64,000 nucleotides of DNA from Dicaeum eximium. Lineage: Eukaryota > Chordata > Aves > Passeriformes > Dicaeidae. The stretch is taken from assembly GCA_013396995.1 (NCBI GenBank), contig VWZP01008554.1, forward strand, positions 577,304 through 641,303, given 5' to 3'. The notes under the pieces are model-generated. The model saw nothing but the letters and a program-made list of their open reading frames with translations, did no database searches and was not told where the DNA came from. The translations under genes were made by a program, and so were the position numbers. This document shows, one piece after another, positions 23,501 to 33,200 of this stretch (position 1 is its first letter; the number at the start of each line of letters is the position of its first letter).

Positions 23501-26500
23501 ATTCCAGCCTAAATCTGGGGTGCCCTGACTGATTGGGATATGTTTATACCAGACACCCTAAAACCTCTCTAGTGGCATTTTATGCTCCATCTGCAAAAAT
23601 TCTGCAACCTCAAAGTGCATGATAAAAACAATGTTGATCATAGAGATGCTTCTGACAAGGATCACACAGTGATGGGACTGTGGGACAGAACAAACATCAT
23701 TTATGGAGTCTGATATTTTGCTATTCTTGCTGCTTTTATTTGGCAAGGGGCCTTCTCCAAGCCTGACCTCCATTTCTGCTGCATTTTGCGGGGGGCGGGG
23801 GGGGAAATCCATAAACAAAACAAAAAAACCCCCCAAACTTCCCCCCCCCCCCAAAAAAAAAACCCCAACAAAAAACCCCCAACAAAAACCCTCCACAAAC
23901 ATGAAAAAAGTGCAACTTAGGCAATTATATAATGCAACATCAAGTAGAATCAAACAGGGAACTCAAAAATCTTTGCTCATATATATTAGGAAATGCACCA
24001 GCAAGGTAACTTAATAAAACTGGTTCAGCCTCTATTATTCACCCAATAAATGCACTATATTATATACAGAATAAGTAAATTAATCTTATATGCCTAATTT
24101 CTTATCATTTATATGTCCTAAAACACAGCATTTCAAATAGATAGAGCTTTTATGTACGTCCACACTCTAGAATAATACATTGTGGTAACAATAAATTAAT
24201 TTTATCAGAAGTTTAATCCTTGACAAGTTAAACATGTAAGAGCTGCCCTGGAGACTGCTTATAGTTTTATTTGATGTTTGGTTTGTGTACCTCAGGAATG
24301 AATGCATTTGTTCACCCCTAAGAGACCGAGAAATTTGCTTCAGGTGGATTTTCCTTCCTCAGTAACCCAACTCAAGGCATCAGCATTTCATCAAAGCCAG
24401 TTTGATATTTATAATGCTGCTGTTGATTTCATTTTTATCTCCTACATTAAGGACTCAGGTACATCATCCTCCCACCAGGTTATTGTTTTTTCTTCTCTCT
24501 AAAACTGCAAGAGCTTGAATATTCTTCATTGTTATAGTCTAAGCCCAAGAGTGATTAACAACAGCAGTACTCTGGGATTTAGTTTTATGTCTGTTTTTAT
24601 GTTTGTATTCCTTGTCCTCAACTTCAATACCAATTTGAAGGATTTTTTCTCATTCTCTCTCTGGAGTTATGTTGTAGAAAGCAGCTGTTCTGCCTCTGCA
24701 AAGTGTGAAAGCTATCAAAACCAGATGGGGTTTAGATCAATATTTAGTAGACTTACAGTGGGTCTGGACTCATGGTAGCAAAAAGCAAAAATATCAGTGT
24801 GCAACCTGCCTTTCTTCACTGAGGAATAGCAGGAAAAGATTTCCCAAAGGAATGACCCACATCAGCCCCTATTTAAATTCTTCATCAAGCCTCAGAATTG
24901 ATTTTTTGTAATTAAAAGTATAGCTGTCTTCTGTTAAGAGAGAAAACAAATGGAAGTGAAGAAATCACAGCAGGTGATGCTGCTTCACTCCATTCCTAAA
25001 AAGATACAAATACTCCACCTTTCCCAGGAATTTGAACTAGGAACTACCACTAATAGTTAAAGTGCTTTATTAACAAACTCAGAGTTTCCAGACACATGCT
25101 TAAAGATAACATCACTGTAGAAGTGGTACAAATACTCAGAATTTTGGGAGAATAAGTTCTGTCCATACAGCAGGGTGGTATTCAATTTATTCTGACTTTG
25201 AATTTTGTTTAGTAAAATTCTGTAGTAAAGATCTGTCAAAGATGTAAATACAGATGTAGTCAATTTAAGCTCCAACATTGTTATTTAACAAGCTAGAATC
25301 CCTCACAGTAAAACATCTAAAAGCGTTTCAGAGCATTTAACTCCAGAAGAGGTAACCCAGCCAAAAATATATTAACAGTTTCAGATTTTTATTTCAAGAT
25401 TTTTGGAACAAGATAAGCATCTGCAACCAGGCCAAAAATCCAAATACAACTAAAGATTCGTTTGTTTTCATACCTCAAGGCAAATGAGCCTGTATCCTGC
25501 AGAAATCAAGATTTTTTTTTCTTTTAAATTGATGTTTTAGCAAGAAATTCTGCTACAGCAAGGTCACAGCCTCTACCATGGTAACACCAAGGGGAAACAA
25601 TACATTGGGATTTCAAGTTCCAGGATAAATATTAGATAAAAGAGCTTCTTCCCCAACCTGCCCTGCATAGAACAACAAACTACAGAAGGAAGAAGGACAA
25701 AGGTGCTGGGGTCAGCCAGCCCAGAAAAGGAAGAAGGAAAAGTCCTTCAGCAGGTCAGCTTAGCACTTGTAGCTCAATTAAAAGCAACCAGGTGTACACT
25801 GCTACCTGCCTTTTCTTTAGAAGTGTTTAGGGCCCACCCAAAAACGGAAAAATAAATGAAAAGTTGAGTGAGGCTCAAGGACACCCAAAGCACAGCGAGG
25901 TTTAGGACAGGGCTCTGCCGAAGGGCTCTTTGCAGGTACCTGGTAGTTCTGCAGCAGGATGAGGCTGAGGTAGAGCTCGCTGAAGGCCAGTTTCAGGTCT
26001 CGGATGTTCCTGTGCTGGACGCGCTCCTCGTGGGACAGGTGGAAGACGGGCTTTCGGCGCCGCTGCAGCGCGGAGGCCCCGCTGGCCTCCTTCTGCGCGT
26101 CCAAGGTGGACTGCAGCTCCGTGCGGAGCGTGGTGAACCTGCGCTGCGCTTCCGCAAGCTTCTCTGTGGGCACGAGAGGGAAAGGTCACTGCCAGGGTCC
26201 CACAGGGCCCAGCCAGCCCTGCAAACACCGCGCCTGCCCCTCGAGTACCGCGAGTAAAACGCGCCGCGCGGCACGGCCTTCCCCCGGCACGCGCTCAACT
26301 CGACAGCTCCGCGGGTTTCTCTTTTCACAGGATGCAATCTCACACTGGCTTGGGTTAAAGAGCATCTCGTTTCAACCCCCTTCCATTGGCAGGGACACCT
26401 CCCGCTTGTTCCTTGTCCACCCTGGTCTTGAACACTTTCCAGGTATTGGGCAGCCATGGCTTCTCTGGGCAAACCTGTGCCAGGGTCTCAGCACCCTGAC

Positions 26501-29500
26501 TGGGAAGAATTTCTTCTTCGTGTCTAATTCAAACCTGCGCTCTGTCACTGTGAAGCCATTCCCCCTTGTCCTGACACTCCAAGCTCTTGCCCAAAGTCCC
26601 TCTCCAGCTCTCTTGGACCCTTTAGGCACAGGAAGGGGCTGTAAGGTCTCCCTGGAGCCTTCTCCAGGCTGAACAGCCCCAGCTCCCTCAGCCTGTCTCT
26701 GAGCAGAGGTGCTCCAGTCCTCTGCACCCACTCTAATGGGTCCGTGTCCTTCTGCTGCTGCGAACCCTGGACCTGGATGCAGAACTCCAGATGTGGTCTC
26801 ATAGGGGTGGAGAAGAGGAGGAAGCTGTCCTCATTAAACCTATGTAAAACACCCAAGTTCTCAAGAAAAAAAAAAAAAGGTCAAAATCAAGGGGCTGTCC
26901 TTTCAGCACAGACTAAAGCAGCATTAGCCAGGAGCTGAGACCTCTCAGCTTCCATCCCAGCTTTGATTTCTAGAGGATGCTCAGTCCAGCACCACACAAA
27001 TACTTGTTAGGGATGGAAGAGGCCCAGCCTGTACCTGGGGACTGCAAACCAGCCCCAGGACAGTGGGGCAGGCGTCCCCACACTGGCTGGAGGCAGTAGG
27101 CAGATAGGGTCTCATCCAAATACCAAAGCACTGACCACATGTCTACTCTGAGCGCAGCAGAAAAAGCTGCTCCTCTTTCCCAAATAAATCAAGTGCACCA
27201 GAAGCATTAGGGAAAAATCCTGTTAGACAATATAATGAAACATGACAGTGAGTAAGCAAAGCGTTTTTCAGATCTGTGCACCCACTACTGACTATGTGTT
27301 TACTATCTTTTCATGTGACAGTAGGGAAATCAAAGAAGACAAACCCCACACTTCAAATGTGACACTGAATTTTGTTGCTCAGAGAGCAGCACGGCCCCTC
27401 TGCCAAGCTCCCAGAGACAGACAAACACAGCCCTGCTTTGATCAGGAGTTACAACACTGCTGGCTGCTGAACATGATCCGCTGTAATAATTTATCCCTCT
27501 TTTCCTCACTTTAGAAGCATTGCCTCGTTATTTACTGGTTAAAGAGGCCATCAGCCTGCACTTAAATGTCATTTTGATGTGTTTTGAGAACAAGTCTGTC
27601 TCTCTTCCTCACACCTCAATTACAAAGAAGGTGTTCCTTTAAACATGCTGCTTTATGTACTCTCAGAAAATAATATTTTTGGCTAAATAACAACCTTTTA
27701 AAGCTAAAACCAGCATAGTTAAGGCCGTTATCGTTCTCTTTGTCCTGTACAACTGGTTCCTTCCAGGCTTTTTCTCCCCTGCTAAGCTTCAGTCACAGCT
27801 TTGGCATCTCTGCTGATAAGCAGGGTCACAGACCCAGGGTGTTGGTGTTGGCCTGGAAGATGCTGACCAGGTTCACAGTGTTGGAGCCACCTCCAGCCAG
27901 CAGGACACCCAGCACTGCACCAGAAACCACAGAGCCACAAGGCCCCAACAGCCTCCTGGATGTCAATATAATTCTCTTCATTAGTATCTTACATAACAAC
28001 TCCGTGATGATTCTCACTGCTCCCCACTCAGATGTAAGATTTACTTTTCCTTTTCCTTTATCTAACTCAATTCTGCTTAATTTTAAGAACAAAACTGCTC
28101 TATAAATAATTTTACAGTGCATGAGGTATTTGCCAGAAGGAGAATGCCTTTCCAAACAGAAAATGGGGATCAATATAGAATATCGAGTACAGAGGGGCCT
28201 GAAACTCTACATTTCTTGTTTATAAACTTTAACAAAGGAAGAAGATTTAAAATGCAGAAAAGGGCAACTCCTCTCTGACAACTTCCACAGCTGCAAGGAC
28301 TCCACCAAACAGAGGCAATGCAGCCCACAGTGAGAATTGTCTGCCCACAGCCTACAACCACATACTATTTACCACAACAAGATCAGACTGCCAATAATCC
28401 CTCCCCACTTTGGGAACTCCCTCGGGAAGAAGGAACACATATCTGTTCAAATCAAAATCCTTCATATAAATAATGCTCACAAGTTCACTCTCTATATTGA
28501 AAACATACATTAAACCATCGGTGGTACACTGAAATTTCCTTTAAATCAAATCAGTAGATATAGAAGAGTTTAAACATATATTTTCAATTGAAAGCACTGT
28601 CCCATTGTCCCTATGTCCAGAAAAACCCTAAAATCCATCAGCCTAATATCACAATATTTAAAGAAAATACGATGCCTTGAAATATTTATGACTGCAGCTA
28701 TCCATAAAAAATGCCACTCCTGAGAAACAGCCATCCTGTCACCACCTTCTCTCTCCTGCATGACTCTAGTTATCCCATTCACAGATCATTTCATCTCATT
28801 AAAATATGATTTTTTACCATCGAAACTCAATGCAGAAGCAAAACAAAACGTGTGCTGCTGTTCTGAAAACCTCCTAGGGAATTGCCCAGGTAAACAGCAA
28901 AGCAGAATAGAAATTAATTTCTCAGTTTGCAGTGCACTCCAAAATCATTGAAGTGTCATATACCACTATCACTAATTTAGCACTAGCTACCACTAATTTA
29001 ACATTCTGAAAAGTGACTTTAAAAAATATGTCACTCAAGAGAGTTAAAAAAAAAAAGCTTAGAAACTGGAACCACTCTTGTGTTGCAGCACTTTGCATGA
29101 CCTGATGCCCACAGAGCCCTCAGCTCAAGTGTAATTTCATGGCAAAGACTAACAAGAAATCCAAAACCAATAGCAGCAGACTTCAACAAAAGTGCTTGCC
29201 ATAAAGCAGCAGCTTTGCCCAAAAAATGCTGCTAGATCCTGACTTAAGGAGCCTAAAGAGTTATCACCTCAACTACGCAGTTCCAAGTGGGTTTTTGACT
29301 TCGTTTTCCAAGTTTAAATGAAAGTTCACACCTAAGGATGATGGAAAAAAGACTGTTGCACTAAAGAACCAGGGAAATTTCCCCCCAGATTCCAGTTTAT
29401 GTGGGCATGGGTGTGAAAAGCCTGTTCCACCAGGCAGGAGGTGATCAACAGCCTGAACCTCCTGCCAGCTACACATTTTAGGCAGCCCCTTTTAGCATTG

Positions 29501-32059
29501 CTTCCCTTCCCTACTTGTACATACTATGTTCAATATTTTGCTTCCCAATTTAAAGCCAGGGTTTCCTACAAATAACAAAACCACTCCTAAATCAACCACA
29601 GAAATGTTGCTGGCTACTGTTTAGCCAAGTCCTGATGATGGTGATTTAAAACATAACAAACCTGTCACCTAGAAAATCCCAAACACAAACCAAAACTGGC
29701 CATAGATAAAACTTTAGCACTTGAATAGGCATTCCTCTGCTGGAACCATCTGGAAATTTTACTGCAATTCTTTTATCTTTCAGCTGGGGATAGATTTTCT
29801 TGAGCATAGTCAAAAAAATTGTGAATTGTTTATCAAATCTGATTTAGTTAATGGCAGTTTTCCTTTCCACTGAGCTGGGATAATGGGCTGGGGAGCTAAG
29901 GCAGTGTTTGAAGGGAGCACACAAGGAAGGGCAAAGAAAGGCTTTTGCAGCAGTCACTCCAGCTTAGAGCATTCCATAGAGGAATTGGGGTTCAGGAGCA
30001 GGCCACCCCAAGAGGATGAGGTTGTGTGTGCTGTGGCAATCCTGGGTGATGCTCACTGAGGAGCCTTCAGCCTGGGGAAAGATGATGAGGAAATGAAGCA
30101 GAGATCAACAGAAAACTTGATTTTCTTGCAAATGAACAATATTTACTGTAGTAAAGACAGGGGTGTAATAAGGTGTGTAACAAACCTATAATAAATAGGA
30201 TGTGCCAGGTCACAATCCAAGCCAACACATGCCTGGAGTTACAATGGGGTCCGACATGACAAATTTCTGACATGATCAAGGGTAGGAACCACTGATGGAA
30301 CATTTCTTGCTGTAGCTCAATGCTAATAACCCTAATAACAGGTTTGCATTCTATGAAAGTCATGTCGCTCTTCTGCAAATAAAAGACTTATTTTAATCTT
30401 ATCACAAGAGATTTTCAAATTACATGTATTCTCTCCTGGAACTTTTTGAAATGACAGCTAGCTGGGGAAAAAACAACCCTACCCCATGTTATGAATGCCA
30501 TTTTAAACAATGCTGGAATAGGTGTGTATATGTGGGTGCATATGTGGCAGCAGGTCCTCATTAGGGAAAATTATAATCTGTATTGTGCATCTAAATTGAC
30601 AGAACTTCCTGCACAGAGTCTAGCTCACAGTGCACAGGATCTGATAGAGCTCAGAAAGGAAGTTTCTGAGCATAAAAACCTCAGATCTGGGATAGAAGCA
30701 CAAGATCTCCCAGGGAAACAACACAGAGCAGTGCTCTGAGTTAGGTATGTATGAACTGCATGCAGAAAAATGCCTACAAAGTGTAAAACCCAGCTGACCT
30801 AATAAAAAACATCACTTTTACCTAAAAAACTGCCTCTTGTCCTGACACTCACTCTGCTCCAGTGAGCTGGGAGAGCAGGCACAGCCAGCCCCAAGGAGAT
30901 TTACTTCCCTAGATGGAAGCTGCTCAGCCACTGCATCTATCATGCTTTCAGCTATCCTCAAGCTCACAGCCCAGATCCTGGCTGGCAGCAAAAGAGCCAG
31001 CAGTACAGTCATCACCCAATGGTTATGAAAATATTTTGCACAATTCAACTGTGCCTTTGTTATCAGATTAAAATCAGAACTAGAAAAGGTTACCATGTTG
31101 TGCAGCAAATCCTGTTTATAGCACTAAGTTAATAAATCAACATGTTAAGAAGTATAGAAGCCAATGCACTGCTGTATCTACTTTTAAATGCTTTTCTAGT
31201 TGAAACCCCATTTTAAACCTCACCAAAAGAGGCTGAAAATCATCTGAAGTGTAATGGCAGGAGGAGCCAGAGCACACCAAGCCTTTTGTAGCAATTTTAC
31301 AGGGTGAATTTCCAACTAACCCATTCTAAAGTTGTTTTCAAAACACAGGATGGGAAGGCAACTTTCTCAGAGGAAACAACAAAAGACAGCACTTCATATA
31401 TGACACCTAAAAATCCCCACTCTTACCATCACAACATTTTTACTCTAAATACACAGCCCATGCCAATTGCTGCTGGATTTTGTACTCCAGAAAGCTGCAA
31501 GAGTTTCAGTAGGAGTTCAGTGTTTAAAAACTTGTTGGACCCATTAAGATGATCAAGCTACCATACACAGGCAAGCCCAGGAGAGCTGTTCCTGCAGAAG
31601 CTCAGGAAACACCAGCTAGGAGGCTGAGCACACCTAAAACATGGCCAGGAGATTGTCAGCATGGATAAACTGAAGGACTGTGCCCTTTAGTTTGAAGAGC
31701 ATCTCCATAAAAGTTCAGCAGGATACCTTGAAAGTTCAAAGAAATGAAATTCTGCCATTCATTCTCCCTCCAACCAAATACCAGGGTTGAGCTCCAGATC
31801 TGTGATTACACCAGAGCAGTTTTCCAAACAAACCCACCCTCTAATTACCTGATGGTAGACCTGCATCACCATTGTGGTTATCCTGAAAGTTTGGGACCTT
31901 CAGGCCCTTTTTCTGTTGTTGAGTTTTCCACAAATACACACAAAATAAGCACCTTACCTGAATAGAAAATGTTGATTTTGGCAAGTTCTTTCTCACAGGT
32001 TTGGAAGAATTTCTCTTCAAACGTGGCAAAACATCTTTTCACCGTGTCCTCATCTGTGT
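11354..32059 (-). CDS. XPR1: XPR1/SLC53A1-family phosphate exporter, nine internal coding exons (gene continues beyond both sides)
   Basis: Nine minus-strand exons join in frame into about 456 residues matching XPR1 from about residue 42 to 500. XPR1 is a multi-pass membrane protein that exports inorganic phosphate. Its cytosolic SPX domain senses inositol pyrophosphates and its EXS domain forms part of the transport core; in some mammals it also serves as a gammaretrovirus receptor. Exons lie at 32059-31958, 26163-25940, 22343-22194, 21662-21579, 21101-21020, 18155-17968, 17737-17558, 13394-13229 and 11545-11354. Every intron is GT-AG, split codons are compatible and no stop occurs, so the copy looks functional. 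Start codon, SPX N-terminus and the C-terminal ~200 residues are not found here. Cytosolic parts match mammalian XPR1 closely, while loops between membrane segments are diverged and differ in length. A second XPR1-like paralogue is therefore possible; the family assignment is firm, the exact orthology is not. Confidence 0.93.
11546..13228 (-). other. XPR1-family intron between loop exon and EXS-start exon
   Basis: A GT-AG intron of 1,683 bp (donor GTAGAG, acceptor tttcttgcag). I see no repeat of known type, no RNA gene and no coding similarity in it. Confidence 0.85.
13229..13394 (-). CDS. XPR1: XPR1-family exon: transport-core segment and following loop
   Basis: This 166-nt exon encodes [20 protein letters not shown], then [20 protein letters not shown] and a loop [15 protein letters not shown] plus one base. 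The Asp of WLADQ corresponds to D398 and the Asn of QLN to N401 of human XPR1, residues reported to line the phosphate path; both are present. The codon at 13319-13317 is Val where human has Ser404, as I recall. The loop after FYS is diverged. The acceptor is cctgacag and the donor ACAG|GTAGAG. Confidence 0.95.
16030..16061 (+). repeat. Short CR1 3' tail
   Basis: The sequence atcccttccaacttgagata followed by ttccatggttc is the typical last ~30 bp of a CR1 element. It directly abuts a second CR1 piece in the same orientation. Confidence 0.6.
16068..16360 (+). repeat. CR1 LINE fragment, 3' part
   Basis: It contains the CR1 blocks gtgacaggacaagggggaat, aagaaattcttccctgtgag and gatctttaaggtccctttca, ending near ccatgatcctaca. 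It lies antisense inside an XPR1-family intron. Confidence 0.92.
17558..17737 (-). CDS. XPR1: XPR1-family exon: third and fourth membrane segments
   Basis: This 180-nt phase-0 exon encodes [19 protein letters not shown] (membrane segment), a short loop [11 protein letters not shown], a second membrane segment [17 protein letters not shown], and [13 protein letters not shown]. The acceptor is ttttttcctgcag and the donor TTG|GTAAGT. The segments on each side of the loop are conserved, but the loop and its edges account for most of about 16 differences from human. The intron separating it from the previous exon is only 230 bp. Confidence 0.95.
17738..17967 (-). other. Short XPR1-family intron (230 bp)
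   Basis: The smallest intron of the gene in this window, with donor GTGAGC and a pyrimidine-rich acceptor ttttttcctgcag. It carries no repeat. Confidence 0.9.
17968..18155 (-). CDS. XPR1: XPR1-family exon: first loop and second membrane segment
   Basis: This 188-nt exon begins with two bases completing a Gly codon, then [19 protein letters not shown], a membrane stretch [17 protein letters not shown], and the conserved [19 protein letters not shown] followed by SHQHLFE. The acceptor is ctttgccag and the donor GAG|GTGAGC. From WPL onward it is nearly identical to mammalian XPR1. The preceding loop (VAFIDGPNV) is very different and one residue shorter. The exact split at the exon start agrees with the phase left by the previous exon. 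Confidence 0.95.
18156..21019 (-). other. XPR1-family intron of about 2.9 kb
   Basis: A GT-AG intron between the first and second membrane exons. It holds one short CR1-like piece near 19263-19320. Nothing else is recognisable. Confidence 0.85.
19263..19320 (-). repeat. Short degenerate CR1 3' fragment
   Basis: Plus strand reads aaatgggtaaggttggaagg followed by aaccacaatgggtcatctggt, the reverse complement of a CR1 3' end. The copy is diverged and short. Confidence 0.6.
21020..21101 (-). CDS. XPR1: XPR1-family exon: first membrane segment
   Basis: This 82-nt exon encodes [10 protein letters not shown] followed by [17 protein letters not shown] and one base of a split codon. The hydrophobic stretch is the first transmembrane helix. 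The acceptor is ttcacag and the donor CAG|GTAGGT. About seven of 27 residues differ from mammalian XPR1, mainly conservative swaps inside the helix. It lies only 477 bp downstream of the previous exon in transcription order. Confidence 0.93.
21102..21578 (-). other. Short XPR1-family intron (477 bp)
   Basis: A GT-AG intron between the linker exon and the first membrane exon. I see only unique sequence in it. Confidence 0.9.
21579..21662 (-). CDS. XPR1: XPR1-family exon: SPX-to-membrane linker
   Basis: This 84-nt phase-0 exon encodes [20 protein letters not shown] and then VPPLGAAQ. It matches the linker between SPX and the first membrane segment (about residues 200-227) with a single apparent difference, an initial Glu where human has Ala. 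The acceptor is ctccttag and the donor CAG|GTGAGA. This is the most conserved exon in the window. Confidence 0.95.
21663..22193 (-). other. XPR1-family intron (531 bp) with a CR1 insertion
   Basis: A GT-AG intron between the SPX exon and the linker exon. About a quarter of it is a CR1 3' fragment at 22001-22127, inserted in the same (minus) orientation as the gene and ending about 66 bp from the donor. Confidence 0.88.
22001..22127 (-). repeat. CR1 LINE fragment, 3' end
   Basis: Plus strand begins tcatagaatagtttgggttg and continues through ccatgggcaggggcactttc and a CCATCCAACCTGTGCTTGAA block. It sits within the 531-bp intron of the XPR1-family gene. Confidence 0.9.
22194..22343 (-). CDS. 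XPR1: XPR1-family exon: SPX domain with inositol-pyrophosphate-binding lysines
   Basis: This 150-nt phase-0 exon encodes 50 residues beginning [16 protein letters not shown] and ending [11 protein letters not shown]. The lysines of [10 protein letters not shown] correspond to K158, K161, K162 and K165 of human XPR1. These form the basic patch that binds inositol pyrophosphates in SPX domains (family knowledge), and all are present, so ligand sensing is probably kept. Only about four of 50 residues differ from the human protein as I recall it. The acceptor is cttgtctgcag and the donor GAG|GTGAAG. The exon is GC-richer than the surrounding intron, with several CpGs. Confidence 0.95.
22344..25939 (-). 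other. XPR1-family intron of about 3.6 kb
   Basis: A GT-AG intron between the two SPX exons at 26163-25940 and 22343-22194. It contains the striking G-run/C-run/A-rich tract at 23789-23893 and is otherwise AT-rich unique sequence. No CR1 piece was recognised. Confidence 0.85.
23789..23893. repeat. Low-complexity G-run / C-run / A-rich tract
   Basis: The plus strand has gcggggggcgggggggg, then about 35 bp later a run of twelve C, then alternating runs of A and C to about 23893. Frames through it encode artefactual Gly-rich or Pro/Lys-rich peptides. Confidence 0.95.
25940..26163 (-). CDS. XPR1: XPR1-family exon: SPX domain, middle part
   Basis: This 224-nt exon starts [10 protein letters not shown] and ends SLILLQNYQ, matching about residues 75-149 of XPR1. 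The acceptor is cccacag|AG and the donor CAG|GTACCT. It contains the very conserved stretch [17 protein letters not shown]. The segment between ([18 protein letters not shown]) differs most from mammalian XPR1, at about 13 of 74 positions over the exon. Its third positions are unusually GC-rich compared with the other exons, and it sits inside a CpG-rich island. Open frames on the plus strand here are antisense by-products of that composition. Confidence 0.96.
25970..26330. promoter_or_regulatory. CpG-rich island spanning an internal exon
   Basis: By eye I count roughly 35-40 CpG dinucleotides in about 360 bp, in a window that is otherwise CpG-poor. The island covers most of exon 26163-25940 and about 170 bp of the intron upstream of its acceptor. 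It could be an alternative or antisense promoter, or simply a local GC peak. No TATA box or recognisable initiator was seen. Confidence 0.45.
26164..31957 (-). other. XPR1-family intron of about 5.8 kb
   Basis: A GT-AG intron between the first visible SPX exon and the exon at 26163. Its 3' end is CpG-rich (to about 26330) and is followed by a nearly 490-bp CR1 fragment. The remaining 5 kb is AT-rich unique sequence without recognisable coding content. Confidence 0.85.
26336..26822 (-). repeat. CR1 LINE fragment, long 3' part
   Basis: Reverse-complement CR1 running from tggcttgggttaaagagcat through gggaagaatttcttcttcgt, the cccccttgtcctgacactcc block and the agcctgtctctgagcagagg block to the atgcagaactccagatgtgg region. 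It ends about 170 bp from the acceptor of exon 26163-25940. Open frames on both strands here derive from the element. Confidence 0.93.
31958..32059 (-). CDS. XPR1: XPR1-family exon: SPX domain, N-terminal part
   Basis: This 102-nt exon encodes [10 protein letters not shown] followed by [18 protein letters not shown] and ends NIFYS plus one base. It corresponds to about residues 42-74 of human XPR1, within the SPX domain, with roughly three differences in 32 positions as I recall the human protein. The acceptor on the minus strand is ttttgtag and the donor is CAG|GTAAGG at 31957. The trailing G joins AG of the next exon to make the expected Glu codon. The exact 5' edge is slightly uncertain, because a second AG lies four bases inside; 32059 is chosen because it keeps the conserved Thr codon. 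The preceding exon should end with one base of a codon. Confidence 0.92.
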
Positions 32060-33064
32060 CTACAAAACAAAATAGAAAAACAAAGAAGTTGTAACAGAAG
32101 AACATAGGAGCAATTTTACAAGTGGCTGCCATGGAAATAGTTCTTCAGAGTAAATCCACCCTCTTTGTCATGCAGAGGAAGAACAACCAAGCCCAAAGGG
32201 CTCGAGGGAACACATATTTGCTTGTGAAAGGAATTGCACCAAGACAGAGAGGGACACACTGGTATCAGCAGTAACAGCACCCTGACCAAAGTTCCCAACA
32301 TCTTTTTTGATCCTTCAAGTGCTATTTCAGATCTCACAACTCCATTTTTTGCTTCAAAGACCGAAGCTGACCCTAAGTGTTCACTCCAGCTTAGCAAACA
32401 CTTGTATTCAGAAGGAAAGGACCAAGTTTTTAACTGAAGCCTTCACCTGATCTTCCAGGACTCAATGGCTTCAGCCATCATTCCCACCTTCTCATCAGGG
32501 TAGTCCTTCAAAAACAAACATAGCATCACAGCATACTAAAATCCATACAGAAATCTATACAGAAAACTGTGTGGAAGCTTCCCTCCTGGAAAATTAAAGC
32601 TTTTCTCGTAAGCTAAGTTGAAATGAAAAGGCCTAAATTATGGTGATTGTGATCAGATCCACAACTCTCCTTCACCCCACTGCTCTGGAACAGTTTGAAT
32701 TCTTTTGCAAGAACTACATACAATTCCATAATAAAGTCAAAACTTTAAATTAAAGCAGCGATTCTAAAGCAGCAGTCACCTTCTTGTTATAAAAAATATA
32801 GTGCAGAACCTCAAAGACAGAATGCGTTTTCTAGTAATTAAGAAATTACTTTAATGAGTTTAAAAAAAAATCAAGACAGGCTATAATTACCGATTTCAGT
32901 ACTGTCAAAAAACAAATGTTCCTAATGCTGAAGCAAAGCAGACTCTTCATACCCTCCCATAGTTACAGTCCCTGAATCTTCAGGCACTCACAGATTGCAA
33001 AGGTTAATGTTAACACAAACAGGAAAATTAAGACTTTATTATGGTCTCAACAATGTTGAGAAGT

Positions 33065-33200
33065 AGAACCACAGAATTGCTTCAGATTGGATTAAGATGA
33101 GTGAATCCAATAATTGTCAAGCCCACCACTAAACCATGTCTCCAAGTGACAGATCCACACGTCTTTTGAACGCTTCCAGGGATGCTGATTCCACCAGATT
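33065..33200 (-). repeat. CR1 LINE fragment, 3' end
   Basis: Contains aagcccaccactaaaccatg, a TCTCCAAGTGACAGATCCAC block and cgcttccagggatgctgatt, matching the reverse complement of a CR1 subfamily 3' region. Confidence 0.85.

Noticed and set aside
23558..23953. Frames encoding Gly/Phe-rich or Pro/Lys-rich peptides
   Set aside because: Produced by the G-run, C-run and A-rich low-complexity tract.
25868..26257. Plus-strand 129-codon frame
   Set aside because: Antisense shadow of exon 26163-25940 in a GC-rich stretch.
26004..26672. Plus-strand open frame of 222 codons
   Set aside because: It runs antisense across the XPR1-family exon, the CpG-rich block and an inverted CR1 copy. GC-rich composition explains its length, and it has no independent similarity.
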